Positions 44,785 through 53,779 of a stretch of DNA of 64,000 nt are shown in pieces. Position 1 is the first letter of the stretch. Every line of letters begins with the position of its first letter. This DNA comes from Dickeya zeae NCPPB 2538. Lineage in GTDB: Bacteria; Pseudomonadota; Gammaproteobacteria; Enterobacterales; Enterobacteriaceae. The position numbers and the translations under genes are program-made. The DNA is taken from positions 2,452,493 to 2,516,492 of the forward strand of contig NZ_CM001977.1 of the NCBI RefSeq assembly GCF_000406165.1. The letters run 5' to 3'. The notes under the pieces were generated by a model. The model had not been told where the DNA came from. It did no database searches and saw nothing but the letters and a program-made list of their open reading frames with translations.

Positions 44785-45926
44785 GCTGCACCCTCCCCAA
44801 GACCAGACTGAATGGCCTCGCCGATAGCCTTCAGCGCAGCTTCAGCATCTTCACCACGGGCGGTAAAGCGCAGGCGGTGGCCGCTTTTCACACCCAGAGC
44901 GACCACTTTCATCAGACTGCGGCCGTTGGCGGGTTTACCGGTGCCGTCAAGATTCGTCACCGTTATCTCGCTGGAGAACTGTTTAATCACGTTGACCAGC
45001 ATCGCGCCGGGACGGGCATGCAGACCATGCTCATTGCGGACAGTAAATTCGGCTTCCAGTGCGTCGCTCTCGGCTTCACCTTCGGTTGCCTCGTCACTGG
45101 TCAGCAACGCCAGTAACGTAGTTTCGTCAGCAGACAACAGGCTGTCAGCTTTACCGGCAATCAACAACTTGCTGAGATAATCGAGCGATGCGAATACTTG
45201 CTCGTCGGCAGCCGACACGGTCAGCAACAGCGCAACAGTTTCACCGTCTAGCGCGAATGGCTGGGCTGGACGGCTTACTGCCAGTGCACTTACCAGGTTG
45301 CCGTTCAGACTATCGCTCAGCCAAATACCCTGCCCCAGATGGGTCGGTTTAGTAGCAACGACATGGCTGACAAAACTGGCGTCAACCGCGCCAATCTGCT
45401 GTAAACGACCGGCGTTCAGCGCCTGCAAGGTCATCAGGTTATCCGTTGCCACATTCAGGTTAATCAGCGACGTATCGAAGCGGAATGCGCCCGCCAGTTG
45501 TTCGCCCATCAGCAACCCACGCAGTTCGTCAGCGGAGGTGGTGCTGGCCAGACGGGCCGCAACGCGGTCATCGCTCAGCACATGGGTCAGTTGACGCAAC
45601 AGCGCCAGGTGTTCGTCAGAACGGGCGGCGATGCCCAGCACCACATACGCGGTCTGGTCTTCCCCCCACGCAATGCCCTGCGGGAACTGGAATACCTGAA
45701 CACCGGTTTTCTTCACCAGATCTCGCGTATCGGTCGTGCCATGCGGGATGGCGATACCGCTGCCAAGATAAGTCGATGTCTGCTGCTCACGCTGCAGCAT
45801 CCCCGCAACATAGCCTTCGCTCACGCAACCCGCTTCGGTCAGAGCGGCGGCCACCTGACGGATGGCCTCCTCTTTCGTACCGGCGGAAGCACCTAAATGA
45901 ATGTCGTGCTGTGACAACTGAAACAT
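44781..45926 (-). CDS. fruB: Fructose-specific diphosphoryl transfer protein FruB (EIIA-FPr)
   Basis: Cytoplasmic phosphocarrier that passes phosphate from enzyme I to FruA. The product is 381 aa. The N-terminal EIIA-Fru domain carries the phosphorylated H62 in GSGIAIPHGTTD. A central linker region (about 150-280) follows, and the C-terminal HPr-like domain has H303 in NEHGLHARPGAML. It is the first gene of fruBKA. Two good Cra operators lie upstream, and fructose-1-phosphate made by this system is the Cra inducer, giving the usual feedback. Confidence 0.96.
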   Translation of the reverse strand: MFQLSQHDIHLGASAGTKEEAIRQVAAALTEAGCVSEGYVAGMLQREQQTSTYLGSGIAIPHGTTDTRDLVKKTGVQVFQFPQGIAWGEDQTAYVVLGIAARSDEHLALLRQLTHVLSDDRVAARLASTTSADELRGLLMGEQLAGAFRFDTSLINLNVATDNLMTLQALNAGRLQQIGAVDASFVSHVVATKPTHLGQGIWLSDSLNGNLVSALAVSRPAQPFALDGETVALLLTVSAADEQVFASLDYLSKLLIAGKADSLLSADETTLLALLTSDEATEGEAESDALEAEFTVRNEHGLHARPGAMLVNVIKQFSSEITVTNLDGTGKPANGRSLMKVVALGVKSGHRLRFTARGEDAEAALKAIGEAIQSGLGEGAA

Positions 45927-45947
45927 AATGCTCCTCTCTTGCTGAAC

Positions 45948-45962
45948 TTGAATCGTTTCAGC
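45948..45962. promoter_or_regulatory. Cra (FruR) operator, fruB-proximal
   Basis: Read on the minus strand, GCTGAAACGATTCAA matches the Cra consensus (half-palindrome TGAANCGNTTCA). It lies 22 bp upstream of the fruB start codon. E. coli fruB also has two Cra sites. Confidence 0.85.
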
Positions 45963-46014
45963 TTTTATGAGAAATAATTTGCTGACTCGCTCAGGGTAAT
46001 TTCAGCAAAACCTC

Positions 46015-46029
46015 GCTGAAACGTTTCAA
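46015..46029. promoter_or_regulatory. Cra (FruR) operator, fruB-distal
   Basis: GCTGAAACGTTTCAA contains a perfect TGAAACGTTTCA palindrome, the strongest form of the Cra site. It lies 67 bp upstream of the proximal site, in the fruB-setB divergent region, where it could affect both genes. Confidence 0.88.
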
Positions 46030-46261
46030 AAATTCTGCGTTTTTCATTATGGCTATGCAAGCATTCTGCATGGATGAAATGACAGATCTTAGAGGTCACG
46101 CACATTTTCACCCGAAAATTCAGTGCGCATTAACAGGTTGTCACATTTGTGCTGAATGTGTGCTGAAGAAAAAAAGTTGAAACAGGCTTTCGTTTCTACC
46201 CTATCAGCGTAAGATAGCGCGTTCCGTTTTCTCCCTGTTCTTTTTTTAACCTGAATTCAGC

Positions 46262-47443
46262 ATGACATTCTCTTCCACCCGTGTAGCCCGGCGTCTGCCC
46301 GACCTGACATCCTCGGCATTCCTGATGATTGCCTTCCTGACCGGGATTGCCGGTGCACTGCAACTCCCCACACTGAGCCTGTTTTTGTCCACAGAAGTAC
46401 AGGTCCGCCCCGTTATGGTGGGGCTGTTTTATACCGGCAGTGCGGTGATCGGTATCGTCGTCAGCCAGGTTTTAGCAACCTATTCCGATCGCCAGGGCGA
46501 CCGTAAGACGCTGATCCTGCAATGTTGCCTGCTGGGTGCACTTTCCTGTCTGCTGTATGCCTGGAACCGCAACTACTTTGTTTTGCTGTTCATCGGCGTA
46601 TTACTGTCGAGTTTTGGTTCCACCGCCAACCCACAGCTGTTTGCTCTGGCAAGGGAACACGCTGATCGCACCGGCCGGGGCGCGGCCATGTTCAGCTCCG
46701 TAATGCGAGCGCAGATTTCACTGTCATGGGTCATCGGGCCGCCGGTTGCTTTCGCGTTAGTGTTGGGATTCGGGTTCCCGGTGATGTACCTGACGGCAGC
46801 CGCGGTGTTCGTCTTATGCGGATTACTGGTATGGCTGTTACTGCCCTCTATGCCGAAGACCAAGGTTAAATCCGCCGCTACGCTGGAATCACCGCGGCAA
46901 AACCGGCGCGATACGCTATTGCTGTTTAGTGCCTGTACCCTGATGTGGACCTGCAACGGTATTTATCTGATCAATATGCCGTTATATCTGGTGCATGAAT
47001 TACAGTTACCGGAGAAACTGGCCGGGTTGATGATGGGGACCGCCGCCGGGCTGGAAATTCCGGTGATGCTGCTGGCAGGGTATCTGGCCAGTCGATTGGG
47101 AAAACGCCTGCTGATGCGTATAGCGGTGATAGCCGGGTTGGTTTTCTATACCGGCCTGACGTTGCTGAACAACGACTGGGCGTTGCTGGCGTTGCAACTG
47201 CTGAATGCAATTTTCATCGGTATTCTGGCCGGAATGGGCATGCTTTATTTTCAGGATCTGATGCCGGGTCAGGCCGGTGCCGCCACCACGCTATTCACCA
47301 ATACCACCCGGGTTGGCTGGATCATTTCCGGCTCACTGGCCGGGATAGTGGCCGAGGTCTGGAGTTATCATGCCGGTTTTGTCATCGCTATCGCGATGCT
47401 GGCGGGCGCTGCCGTCTGCCTGTGGCGCATCCGCGACGTTTGA
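46262..47443 (+). CDS. setB: Sugar efflux transporter SetB/SotA
   Basis: Major facilitator exporter of the sugar efflux transporter family, 393 aa, the E. coli SetB length. Twelve helices are predicted. Shared stretches are DLTSSAFLMIAFLTGIAGALQLPTLSLFL, GSAVIGIVVSQ, LLSSFGSTANPQLFALAREHADRTGR, AGLMMGTAAGLEIP and LNAIFIGILAGMGMLYFQDLMPGQAG. The Erwinia chrysanthemi member of this family is SotA, so this may be sotA; its position next to fruB matches E. coli setB. It exports lactose, glucose or analogues in characterised relatives. Confidence 0.92.
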   Translation: MTFSSTRVARRLPDLTSSAFLMIAFLTGIAGALQLPTLSLFLSTEVQVRPVMVGLFYTGSAVIGIVVSQVLATYSDRQGDRKTLILQCCLLGALSCLLYAWNRNYFVLLFIGVLLSSFGSTANPQLFALAREHADRTGRGAAMFSSVMRAQISLSWVIGPPVAFALVLGFGFPVMYLTAAAVFVLCGLLVWLLLPSMPKTKVKSAATLESPRQNRRDTLLLFSACTLMWTCNGIYLINMPLYLVHELQLPEKLAGLMMGTAAGLEIPVMLLAGYLASRLGKRLLMRIAVIAGLVFYTGLTLLNNDWALLALQLLNAIFIGILAGMGMLYFQDLMPGQAGAATTLFTNTTRVGWIISGSLAGIVAEVWSYHAGFVIAIAMLAGAAVCLWRIRDV

Positions 47444-47448
47444 TGTAC

Positions 47449-47703
47449 TCAGGGCGCGGTGGCATCTTCCAGTTCGATAAGGTACTGCATCGCCTCATCA
47501 CGACTGTTACGGCACATGTCACGACTCGGTTGTAAACCACGGCACACCGCCGGACGTAAGGGCGAAAAGAACAGGCCGCAACGCATACGCTCATCAAGAT
47601 GAATACAGGGCGTATTGGCGGGTTTTCCCTGTGGCATGCCGGGAATCGGGCTGGAGATAGACGGTGCGGTACAGCAGGCACCGCAATCAGAACGGCATTC
47701 CAT
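47449..47703 (-). CDS. yeiW: YeiW, YkgJ-family cysteine cluster protein
   Basis: Small cytoplasmic protein (84 aa) of the zinc/iron-chelating YkgJ family. The cluster CRSDCGACC is at residues 3-11, with further cysteines at PCIHL, RCGLF, VCRGL and MCRNS. It follows E. coli YeiW closely (CGACCTAPSISSPIPGMPQGKPANTPCI). It converges on setB with only a few bases between the stops. The function is unknown; the motif implies metal or Fe-S binding. Confidence 0.92.
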   Translation of the reverse strand: MECRSDCGACCTAPSISSPIPGMPQGKPANTPCIHLDERMRCGLFFSPLRPAVCRGLQPSRDMCRNSRDEAMQYLIELEDATAP

Positions 47704-47979
47704 CAGTGACCTCCGGGGGATTCCCGTCGCTAGTGCAGGCCGCAGAGCCTAACAGGCTGGTGGCCGCAAGGCTACTACTACTCTATTACCAACATTTATT
47801 GCCAGCAGTTATTGGCGGCATTCATGGCTGGTATTTGGCATCGTTATCATTTCTGCCGCGTTTTATCCCTCGGGCCGTTTGTCTGGTGCCAGACAGCCAC
47901 AAATCCCTCTTGCCTGAACCCATCCTGACGAGTAACGTGTCGCCACAAAAATTTCTCTTCTTTATTTAAGGTACATTTC

Positions 47980-48552
47980 ATGGCAAGAGCGAATGAGATC
48001 AAACGCGGCATGGCCGTTAACTACAACGGTAAACTGCTGCTGGTAAAAGACATTGATATTCAAAGCCCCAGCGCACGTGGTGCCAGCACGCTGTACAAAA
48101 TGCGTTTCGCCGACGTTCGTACCGGGCTGAAAGTAGAAGAACGCTTCAAAGGTGATGACATTCTGGACACCATCACCCTGACCCGTCGCTCAGTCACCTT
48201 CTCTTATATTGATGGCGACGAGTACATCTTTATGGACGAGGAAGATTACACCCCGTATACCTTCAAAAAAGAGCAGATTGAAGACGAACTGCTGTTTATC
48301 CCGGAAGGCGGTATGCCGGGTATTCAGGTATTGACGATGGATGGACAGTTGCTGGCGTTGGAACTGCCGCAGACTGTCGATCTGGAAATTGTCGAAACCG
48401 CACCGGGCATCAAAGGGGCTTCAGCCAGCGCCCGCAACAAACCGGCTACACTGACTACCGGTCTGGTGATTCAGGTACCTGAGTACCTGAGTGCGGGCGA
48501 AAAAATCCGTATTCACATCCCTGAGCGCCGCTATATGGGTCGTGCGGACTGA
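47980..48552 (+). CDS. efpL: Elongation factor P-like protein EfpL (YeiP)
   Basis: EF-P paralogue of 190 aa, the E. coli YeiP length, which binds the ribosome and relieves stalling at particular motifs. The KOW-like domain I begins MARANEIKRGMAVNYNGKLLLVKDIDIQSPSARGASTLYKMRF, where R33 in SARGAS occupies the tip that is a modified Lys in true EF-P. OB domains II and III end in IRIHIPERRYMGRAD. AAGG precedes the ATG. It sits between yeiW and yeiR, as in E. coli. Confidence 0.94.
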   Translation: MARANEIKRGMAVNYNGKLLLVKDIDIQSPSARGASTLYKMRFADVRTGLKVEERFKGDDILDTITLTRRSVTFSYIDGDEYIFMDEEDYTPYTFKKEQIEDELLFIPEGGMPGIQVLTMDGQLLALELPQTVDLEIVETAPGIKGASASARNKPATLTTGLVIQVPEYLSAGEKIRIHIPERRYMGRAD

Positions 48553-48631
48553 ATGAGTTAGCCAACCAAACCCCCTTCCCCGCGTCTGACAGACCATGTC
48601 AGACGCTTCCCGCACACGCAAGGAGACTCCT

Positions 48632-49609
48632 GTGTTGACGAAAGTAAACCTGATTACCGGCTTCCTCGGTAGCGGCAAAACCACCACCATCAGGCACCTG
48701 CTCTCTCATAAACCTGAAGGCGAAACCTGGGCGGTGCTGGTTAATGAGTTTGGTGAAATCGGTATCGACGGTGCGTTGTTAAGCGACACTGGCGCACTGC
48801 TCAAAGAGATCCCTGGCGGTTGCATGTGCTGTGTCAACGGCCTGCCAATGCAGGTAGGACTCAACATGCTGTTGCAGAAAAAACCGCATCGGTTACTGAT
48901 TGAACCGACCGGCCTGGGCCACCCGAAGCAAATCCTGACACTACTGACCTCTGAAGCCTATCAGCCGTGGCTTCAGCTACAGGCCACTTTGTGTTTGCTG
49001 GATCCACGCCAGCTTGGCGACAGCCGTTATACCGACAATGAAAACTTCCGCGATCAGCTTGCCGCAGCGGATGTCATCATCGCTAATAAAGAAGACACCT
49101 GGCAGCAGAGCGACCGTGACGCACTGCAACGCTGGCATCAACAACAGGGTCAGGATCGTCAACTGATCACCTTGTCTCAGGGGCAGGTCGATACCACCCT
49201 ACTGGACCTGCCGCGGGACAATCACACCGCACTGCCGGATGCCCTCCACCACCATCATGACGCTCCGGCTAAAACCGGGCTGGCGGCACTCAAACTGACG
49301 GGTCGCGAAAGCTGGCGTCGTGCGCTAAATCAGGGCCAGGGGTATTACGCCTGCGGCTGGATTTTTGATGGCGAGACTCAATTCAACACCGCTCGTCTGC
49401 TCGACTGGGTGCGGTTGGCACCGGTAAGCCGTGTTAAAGGTGTAATGCGTATTGCCGAAGGTACGCTGGTGGTCAACCGTCAGGGATTCGACCTGCGCAT
49501 TGAAACGCAGCCAGCATCACCGCCCGACAGTCGTATCGAAATCATTAATGACTCTGAAGCGGAATGGAACACACTGCAAAAACAGCTGTTAGATTGCCGC
49601 GAAAGGTAA
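48632..49609 (+). CDS. yeiR: COG0523-family zinc-binding GTPase YeiR
   Basis: G3E-family metal-handling GTPase; E. coli YeiR binds zinc and hydrolyses GTP. I choose the GTG at 48632 (VLTKVNLITGFLGSGKTT), six bases after AAGGAG, giving 325 aa; an in-frame ATG 36 bp upstream has no such site. Walker A is GFLGSGKTT, the metal motif is GGCMCCVNGLP, the base-recognition motif is ANKED, and a His-rich stretch (LHHHHD) lies in the middle. It is 79 bp downstream of efpL, probably cotranscribed. Confidence 0.93.
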   Translation: MLTKVNLITGFLGSGKTTTIRHLLSHKPEGETWAVLVNEFGEIGIDGALLSDTGALLKEIPGGCMCCVNGLPMQVGLNMLLQKKPHRLLIEPTGLGHPKQILTLLTSEAYQPWLQLQATLCLLDPRQLGDSRYTDNENFRDQLAAADVIIANKEDTWQQSDRDALQRWHQQQGQDRQLITLSQGQVDTTLLDLPRDNHTALPDALHHHHDAPAKTGLAALKLTGRESWRRALNQGQGYYACGWIFDGETQFNTARLLDWVRLAPVSRVKGVMRIAEGTLVVNRQGFDLRIETQPASPPDSRIEIINDSEAEWNTLQKQLLDCRER

Positions 49610-50035
49610 GCACAACCGGTAGCGCGTAGTGTCGACGTTAAACGGCCGACATGAAACGGCAGTAGGGATATCTGTCAGAACGCCATACTCTCTTTTATTT
49701 CTCGTTCTGTACGCCTATCGCAGTGTTTTATCGGGCTGACGTGGGATATTTCATCACGAAATCATATAAACAAAAAAGACAAAAAAACTCGCAATCTGGT
49801 TTTCGTTAAGGTATGGTCGTCGAGGTCCGAGATTCATGGGCAGACATCCGTCCAGTTAAATAGATGTTGCGACACCAATAATAATGTGCGGTGTTGCACA
49901 AATTAACAGACGAATAATTGTCCCATGAAAAGTAGTGCTTTAGTCTGACACTCGTTTTGTTTGGCATAGATAACAGTGTTTATAAACACAGCATAACGAT
50001 TGAATCGTTAAGGACATCAAGGGAACATAACAACA
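49610..50035. other. Upstream region of mepS
   Basis: About 426 bp. It contains a perfect 14-bp palindrome GTGTTTATAAACAC (49976-49989) and, further left, an imperfect hairpin (GCGACACC/GGTGTTGC near 49869-49897). The mepS promoter is presumably near 49935-49975. No gene was seen. Confidence 0.55.
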
Positions 50036-50611
50036 ATGGTCAAATCTCAACCGACTCTGAGATATATCTGGCGGGTGTTACCTGCCGTGGCAGTAGCGAT
50101 AGCGCTTTCTGCCTGTACCAGCAACAATGCAAATGTTAATAATCAAACTGATAGGCGTGTGGTTAACGGTGGTGACCCTTCACTACAAGCCTCTCAGGAT
50201 GAATTCGAAGCGATGGTTCGCAACGTGGAAGTCAAATCCAAGTTGCTTGAACAATACGCCAGTTGGAAAGGCGTACGTTATCGTCTCGGGGGCGACAGCC
50301 GTAAAGGCATCGACTGCTCCAGTTTCGTTCAACGCACCTTCCGCGAACAGTTTGGTATAGACTTGCCGCGCTCCAGCTATGAGCAACAAGACATCGGTGT
50401 TCAGATTCAGCGCAACAAGCTGCGTCCGGGCGATCTGGTTGTCTTCCATGCAGGTTCAACCGGCCGTCACATGGGTATCTACCTCGGTAACCAGCAGTTC
50501 GTTCATGCTTCCACCAGTATTGGTGTGACTATTTCCAGCATGGATGACAGCTACTGGAGGCCTCGCTACCGTGAAGCTCGCCGGGTGCTGGAACAAGCGC
50601 CGCACAGCTGA
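50036..50611 (+). CDS. mepS: Murein DD-endopeptidase MepS (Spr), lipoprotein
   Basis: Outer-membrane-anchored NlpC/P60 hydrolase that cuts D-Ala-mDAP crosslinks to allow peptidoglycan expansion. The product is 191 aa. The lipobox LSAC ends at C27. The catalytic triad is C94 (GIDCSSF), H145 (GRHMG) and H157 (FVHAST); numbered from the lipid cysteine these are C68, H119 and H131, identical to E. coli MepS. AGGGAACA lies upstream of the ATG at 50036. It is monocistronic, ending in a strong terminator. In E. coli it is degraded by NlpI-Prc. Confidence 0.96.
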   Translation: MVKSQPTLRYIWRVLPAVAVAIALSACTSNNANVNNQTDRRVVNGGDPSLQASQDEFEAMVRNVEVKSKLLEQYASWKGVRYRLGGDSRKGIDCSSFVQRTFREQFGIDLPRSSYEQQDIGVQIQRNKLRPGDLVVFHAGSTGRHMGIYLGNQQFVHASTSIGVTISSMDDSYWRPRYREARRVLEQAPHS

Positions 50612-50646
50612 TTTACTTTTCCCTTGATATAGTCCAGACAATCAGA

Positions 50647-50678
50647 AAACGCCGCCTGCCAAACAGCGGCGTTTTTTT
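50647..50678 (+). terminator. Intrinsic terminator of mepS
   Basis: AAACGCCGC and GCGGCGTTT form a 9-bp stem around a 10-nt loop, followed by a run of T. It lies 36 bp after the mepS stop. Confidence 0.93.
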
Positions 50679-50863
50679 ATTACCTGTCGGTTGCCTCCCG
50701 ATCATCATCCGGGGTGATTAACAGTAGGTTCGACGTGTTATTTCGTGGTAAAACAGAACGCCATAGCGTCCGGCATCGCGATTGCCAGGAATTTCAGGCT
50801 TTTTCTCCGTTCAGTCTGCTTTCATGCGGAGAAACATGAGGTTATCAGGAGTCAGCCCTTTCG

Positions 50864-52675
50864 ATGTTTACACGTGCGATTATCGCCGCCTTACTGTCCA
50901 CCTGCGCCTGGCTGGCGTATGCCGAACCCACCACGCTGCAGACCTACGCGTTCGCCACCCTGGGTGAGCCGAAATACCCACAGGGGTTCACCCATTACGA
51001 CTATACCAACCCGTCGGCCCCCAAGGGCGGCAACGTAACGTACAGCGCGCTGGGCACCTTTGATAACTTTAACCGCTTTGCGTTGCGTGGCCTGGCTGCC
51101 GCTCGTACTGAAAGCCTTTACGATTCACTCTACGTCAGTTCGGAAGACGAGCCAGGCAGTTATTACCCGCTGATTGCGCTTAACGCCCGCTATGCCAGTG
51201 ACTACAGCTGGATAGAAATAGACATGAACCCAGCCGCCCGTTTTCATGACGGCTCGCCGATTACCGCGTCTGATGTGGCGTTCACGTTCACGATGTTTAT
51301 GACGCAGGGTGTGCCGCAGTTTCGTCTTTATTACAAAGGCACTGAAGTCAGTGTAATTAACCCGCACCGGGTGCGCTTTACCTTCGCCGAGCCTGACAAA
51401 GAAAAAATGCTGGGGATGCTAACGCTACCGGTTATGCCGGAAAAATTCTGGCGCGACCACAAACTCAGCGACCCGTTAAGCACCCCACCGTTAGCCAGTG
51501 GACCTTATCGCATCACCGATTACCGCATGGGGCAATACGTGATTTATTCCCGTGTCACCGACTACTGGGCTGCCGACCTGCCGGTCAACCGGGGGCGCTA
51601 CAACTTTAACCAGTTGCGTTACGACTACTATCTGGATGACAGCGTCGCGCTGGAAGCCTTCAAAGCAGGAGCCTTCGATCTGCGCATCGAAGGCTCACCT
51701 AAGCACTGGGCAACCCAGTATGAAGGCGGTAACTTCGCACGGGGTTATATTCTGAAGAAAGATGAAACTAATCAGGCGGCGCAGGATACCCGCTGGCTGG
51801 TGTTTAACATCCAACGCCCGCAGTTTAGCGATCGACGGGTACGTCAGGCGCTGGCACTCGCCTTTGATTTTAACTGGATGAACAAGGCCCTGTTTTTTAG
51901 CAGCTACCAACGCCCCTACAGTTTTTTCCAGAACACCGAGTACGCCGCGCAGGGAATGCCATCTGCTGCCGAGCTTACCTTACTGACACCGCTGAAAGAC
52001 CGTCTTCCCGCCGAGGTTTTCGGCCCGGCATACCGCCCGGAGGAATCCGATGGCAGTGGTTATGATCGCGCGGGTCTGCTTAAGGCATTACACCTGTTGC
52101 AGCAAGCGGGTTGGGAATTGAAAAATCAGGTGCTGGTCAATAAGAACACCGGCCAGCCTTTTCGTTTCGAATTACTGCTACCCAGTGCCTCAAACGCTAT
52201 CTATGTGTTGCCGTTCCAACACAATCTGGCTCGGCTCGGCATCCGTATGGAAGTACGCAGCGTCGACAGTCCGCAATTCAATAATCGGTTTCGCAAGCGT
52301 GATTTTGACATGATCCCGAAACTGTATCCGGCGATGCCCTACCCCAGTTCCGATCTGGCAATCAGTTGGAGCTCCGCCTACATCAACTCGTCCTACAACT
52401 CGCCGGGCGTACAAGACGCGGCTATCGACCAGCTTATTGACGATATTGTTCGCCATCAAGGTGATAAAGCCGCGTTGCTGTCATTGGGCACGGCGTTGGA
52501 CCGGGTACTCACCTGGAACCAGTTTGCGATCCCGATGTGGTATTCCAACCACGACCGTTTCGCCTACTGGAACAAATTCGCCATGCCGGCAACCCGCCCG
52601 GCCTATTCGCTGGGTATCGACAGTTGGTGGTATGACGCCAGTAAAGCCGCCACACTGCCGGCAGCGCGTCGATAA
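50864..52675 (+). CDS. yejA: Peptide ABC transporter substrate-binding protein YejA
   Basis: Periplasmic solute-binding protein of the YejABEF importer, which takes up oligopeptides and, in E. coli, microcin C-type antibiotics. The product is 603 aa with a signal peptide (residues 1-20, ending WLAYA). The family 5 binding-protein signature covers YTNPSAPKGGNVTYSALGTFDNFN, FHDGSPITASDVAFTF and RWLVFNIQRPQFSDRRVRQALALAFDF. First gene of a tight yejABEF operon; yejB starts 9 bp after its stop. Confidence 0.94.
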   Translation: MFTRAIIAALLSTCAWLAYAEPTTLQTYAFATLGEPKYPQGFTHYDYTNPSAPKGGNVTYSALGTFDNFNRFALRGLAAARTESLYDSLYVSSEDEPGSYYPLIALNARYASDYSWIEIDMNPAARFHDGSPITASDVAFTFTMFMTQGVPQFRLYYKGTEVSVINPHRVRFTFAEPDKEKMLGMLTLPVMPEKFWRDHKLSDPLSTPPLASGPYRITDYRMGQYVIYSRVTDYWAADLPVNRGRYNFNQLRYDYYLDDSVALEAFKAGAFDLRIEGSPKHWATQYEGGNFARGYILKKDETNQAAQDTRWLVFNIQRPQFSDRRVRQALALAFDFNWMNKALFFSSYQRPYSFFQNTEYAAQGMPSAAELTLLTPLKDRLPAEVFGPAYRPEESDGSGYDRAGLLKALHLLQQAGWELKNQVLVNKNTGQPFRFELLLPSASNAIYVLPFQHNLARLGIRMEVRSVDSPQFNNRFRKRDFDMIPKLYPAMPYPSSDLAISWSSAYINSSYNSPGVQDAAIDQLIDDIVRHQGDKAALLSLGTALDRVLTWNQFAIPMWYSNHDRFAYWNKFAMPATRPAYSLGIDSWWYDASKAATLPAARR

Positions 52676-52684
52676 GGAGCCGAT

Positions 52685-53779
52685 GTGGGAACTTACCTGT
52701 TACGCCGATTACTGCTGGTGATCCCCACGCTGTGGGCCATCATCACTATCAACTTTTTTATTGTGCAAATCGCGCCGGGCGGCCCGGTTGATCAGGCCAT
52801 TGCGTCCATTGAAATGGGTCAGGGCACGGGTTTTAGCATGGGTGGCAACGACGGCGGTGGGCTGGCTCGTGGGCCGGGGGGCAAACCCTCGGTGGAAAAC
52901 ACCTATCGGGGGGCCCGTGGTCTGGACCCGGAAGTGATCGCTGAAATAACCAAACGCTACGGGTTTGATAAACCGTTGCATGAACGTTACTTCAAACTGT
53001 TGTGGGATTATGTCCGTTTTGACTTCGGCAACAGCCTGTTTCGCGGTTCGTCCGTGATTGCATTGATTAAAGAGAGCATGCCGGTTTCGATATCCCTTGG
53101 GTTATGGAGCACGCTGATTATCTATCTGGTATCGATTCCTCTGGGTATTAACAAGGCGGTGCGTAATGGCTCGGCGTTTGACGTCTGGAGTAGTACGCTG
53201 ATTATTATCGGTTACGCCATTCCCGCGTTTCTGTTCGCTATTTTGCTGATTGTCGTGTTCGCGGGTGGCAGTTATCTGGATTGGTTCCCGCTACGCGGTC
53301 TGGTATCCCCGCATTTTGATAGCCTTTCCGGGTTCGACAAGGTCATCGATTACCTGTGGCACATTACGTTACCGGTGCTGGCGACCGTGATCGGCGGCTT
53401 CGCCACGCTGACCATGCTAACCAAGAACTCATTTCTGGACGAAATCCGCAAACAGTACGTGATCACCGCCCGCGCCAAAGGTCTGGAAGAGAAGCAGATC
53501 CTCTACCGTCACGTGTTTCGCAACGCCATGCTGTTGGTGATAGCCGGTTTTCCCGCCACGTTCATTAGCATGTTCTTTACCGGTTCCCTGCTGATTGAGG
53601 TGATGTTTTCCCTTAATGGCCTCGGTCTGTTGGGGTACGACGCCACCTTGCAGCGCGATTACCCGGTGATGTTCGGTACCTTGTACATTTTTACTCTCAT
53701 CGGCCTGTTGCTAAATATCCTCAGCGACATGACCTATACGCTGGTTGACCCGCGTATCGACTTCGAGGAGCGCCAATGA
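52685..53779 (+). CDS. yejB: Peptide ABC transporter permease YejB
   Basis: Inner-membrane permease of YejABEF, 364 aa. It starts with GTG at 52685, preceded by AAGGAG overlapping the yejA stop. Six helices are predicted, with the large loop rich in glycine (GGNDGGGLARGPGGKPS, residues about 50-70) seen in YejB proteins. The EAA contact motif is QYVITARAKGLEEKQILYRHVFRNA near residue 258. It overlaps yejE by four bases (ATGA). Confidence 0.94.
   Translation: MGTYLLRRLLLVIPTLWAIITINFFIVQIAPGGPVDQAIASIEMGQGTGFSMGGNDGGGLARGPGGKPSVENTYRGARGLDPEVIAEITKRYGFDKPLHERYFKLLWDYVRFDFGNSLFRGSSVIALIKESMPVSISLGLWSTLIIYLVSIPLGINKAVRNGSAFDVWSSTLIIIGYAIPAFLFAILLIVVFAGGSYLDWFPLRGLVSPHFDSLSGFDKVIDYLWHITLPVLATVIGGFATLTMLTKNSFLDEIRKQYVITARAKGLEEKQILYRHVFRNAMLLVIAGFPATFISMFFTGSLLIEVMFSLNGLGLLGYDATLQRDYPVMFGTLYIFTLIGLLLNILSDMTYTLVDPRIDFEERQ

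Larger units (their letters stand above)
45927..46261. other. Divergent fruB/setB intergenic region
   Basis: About 335 bp. It holds the two Cra operators near fruB. The setB-proximal half (46050-46261) shows no recognised operator. No gene was seen. Confidence 0.6.

Noticed and set aside
47664..47969. 101-codon plus-strand ORF upstream of efpL
   Set aside because: Overlaps yeiW antisense and then promoter DNA; no family match.
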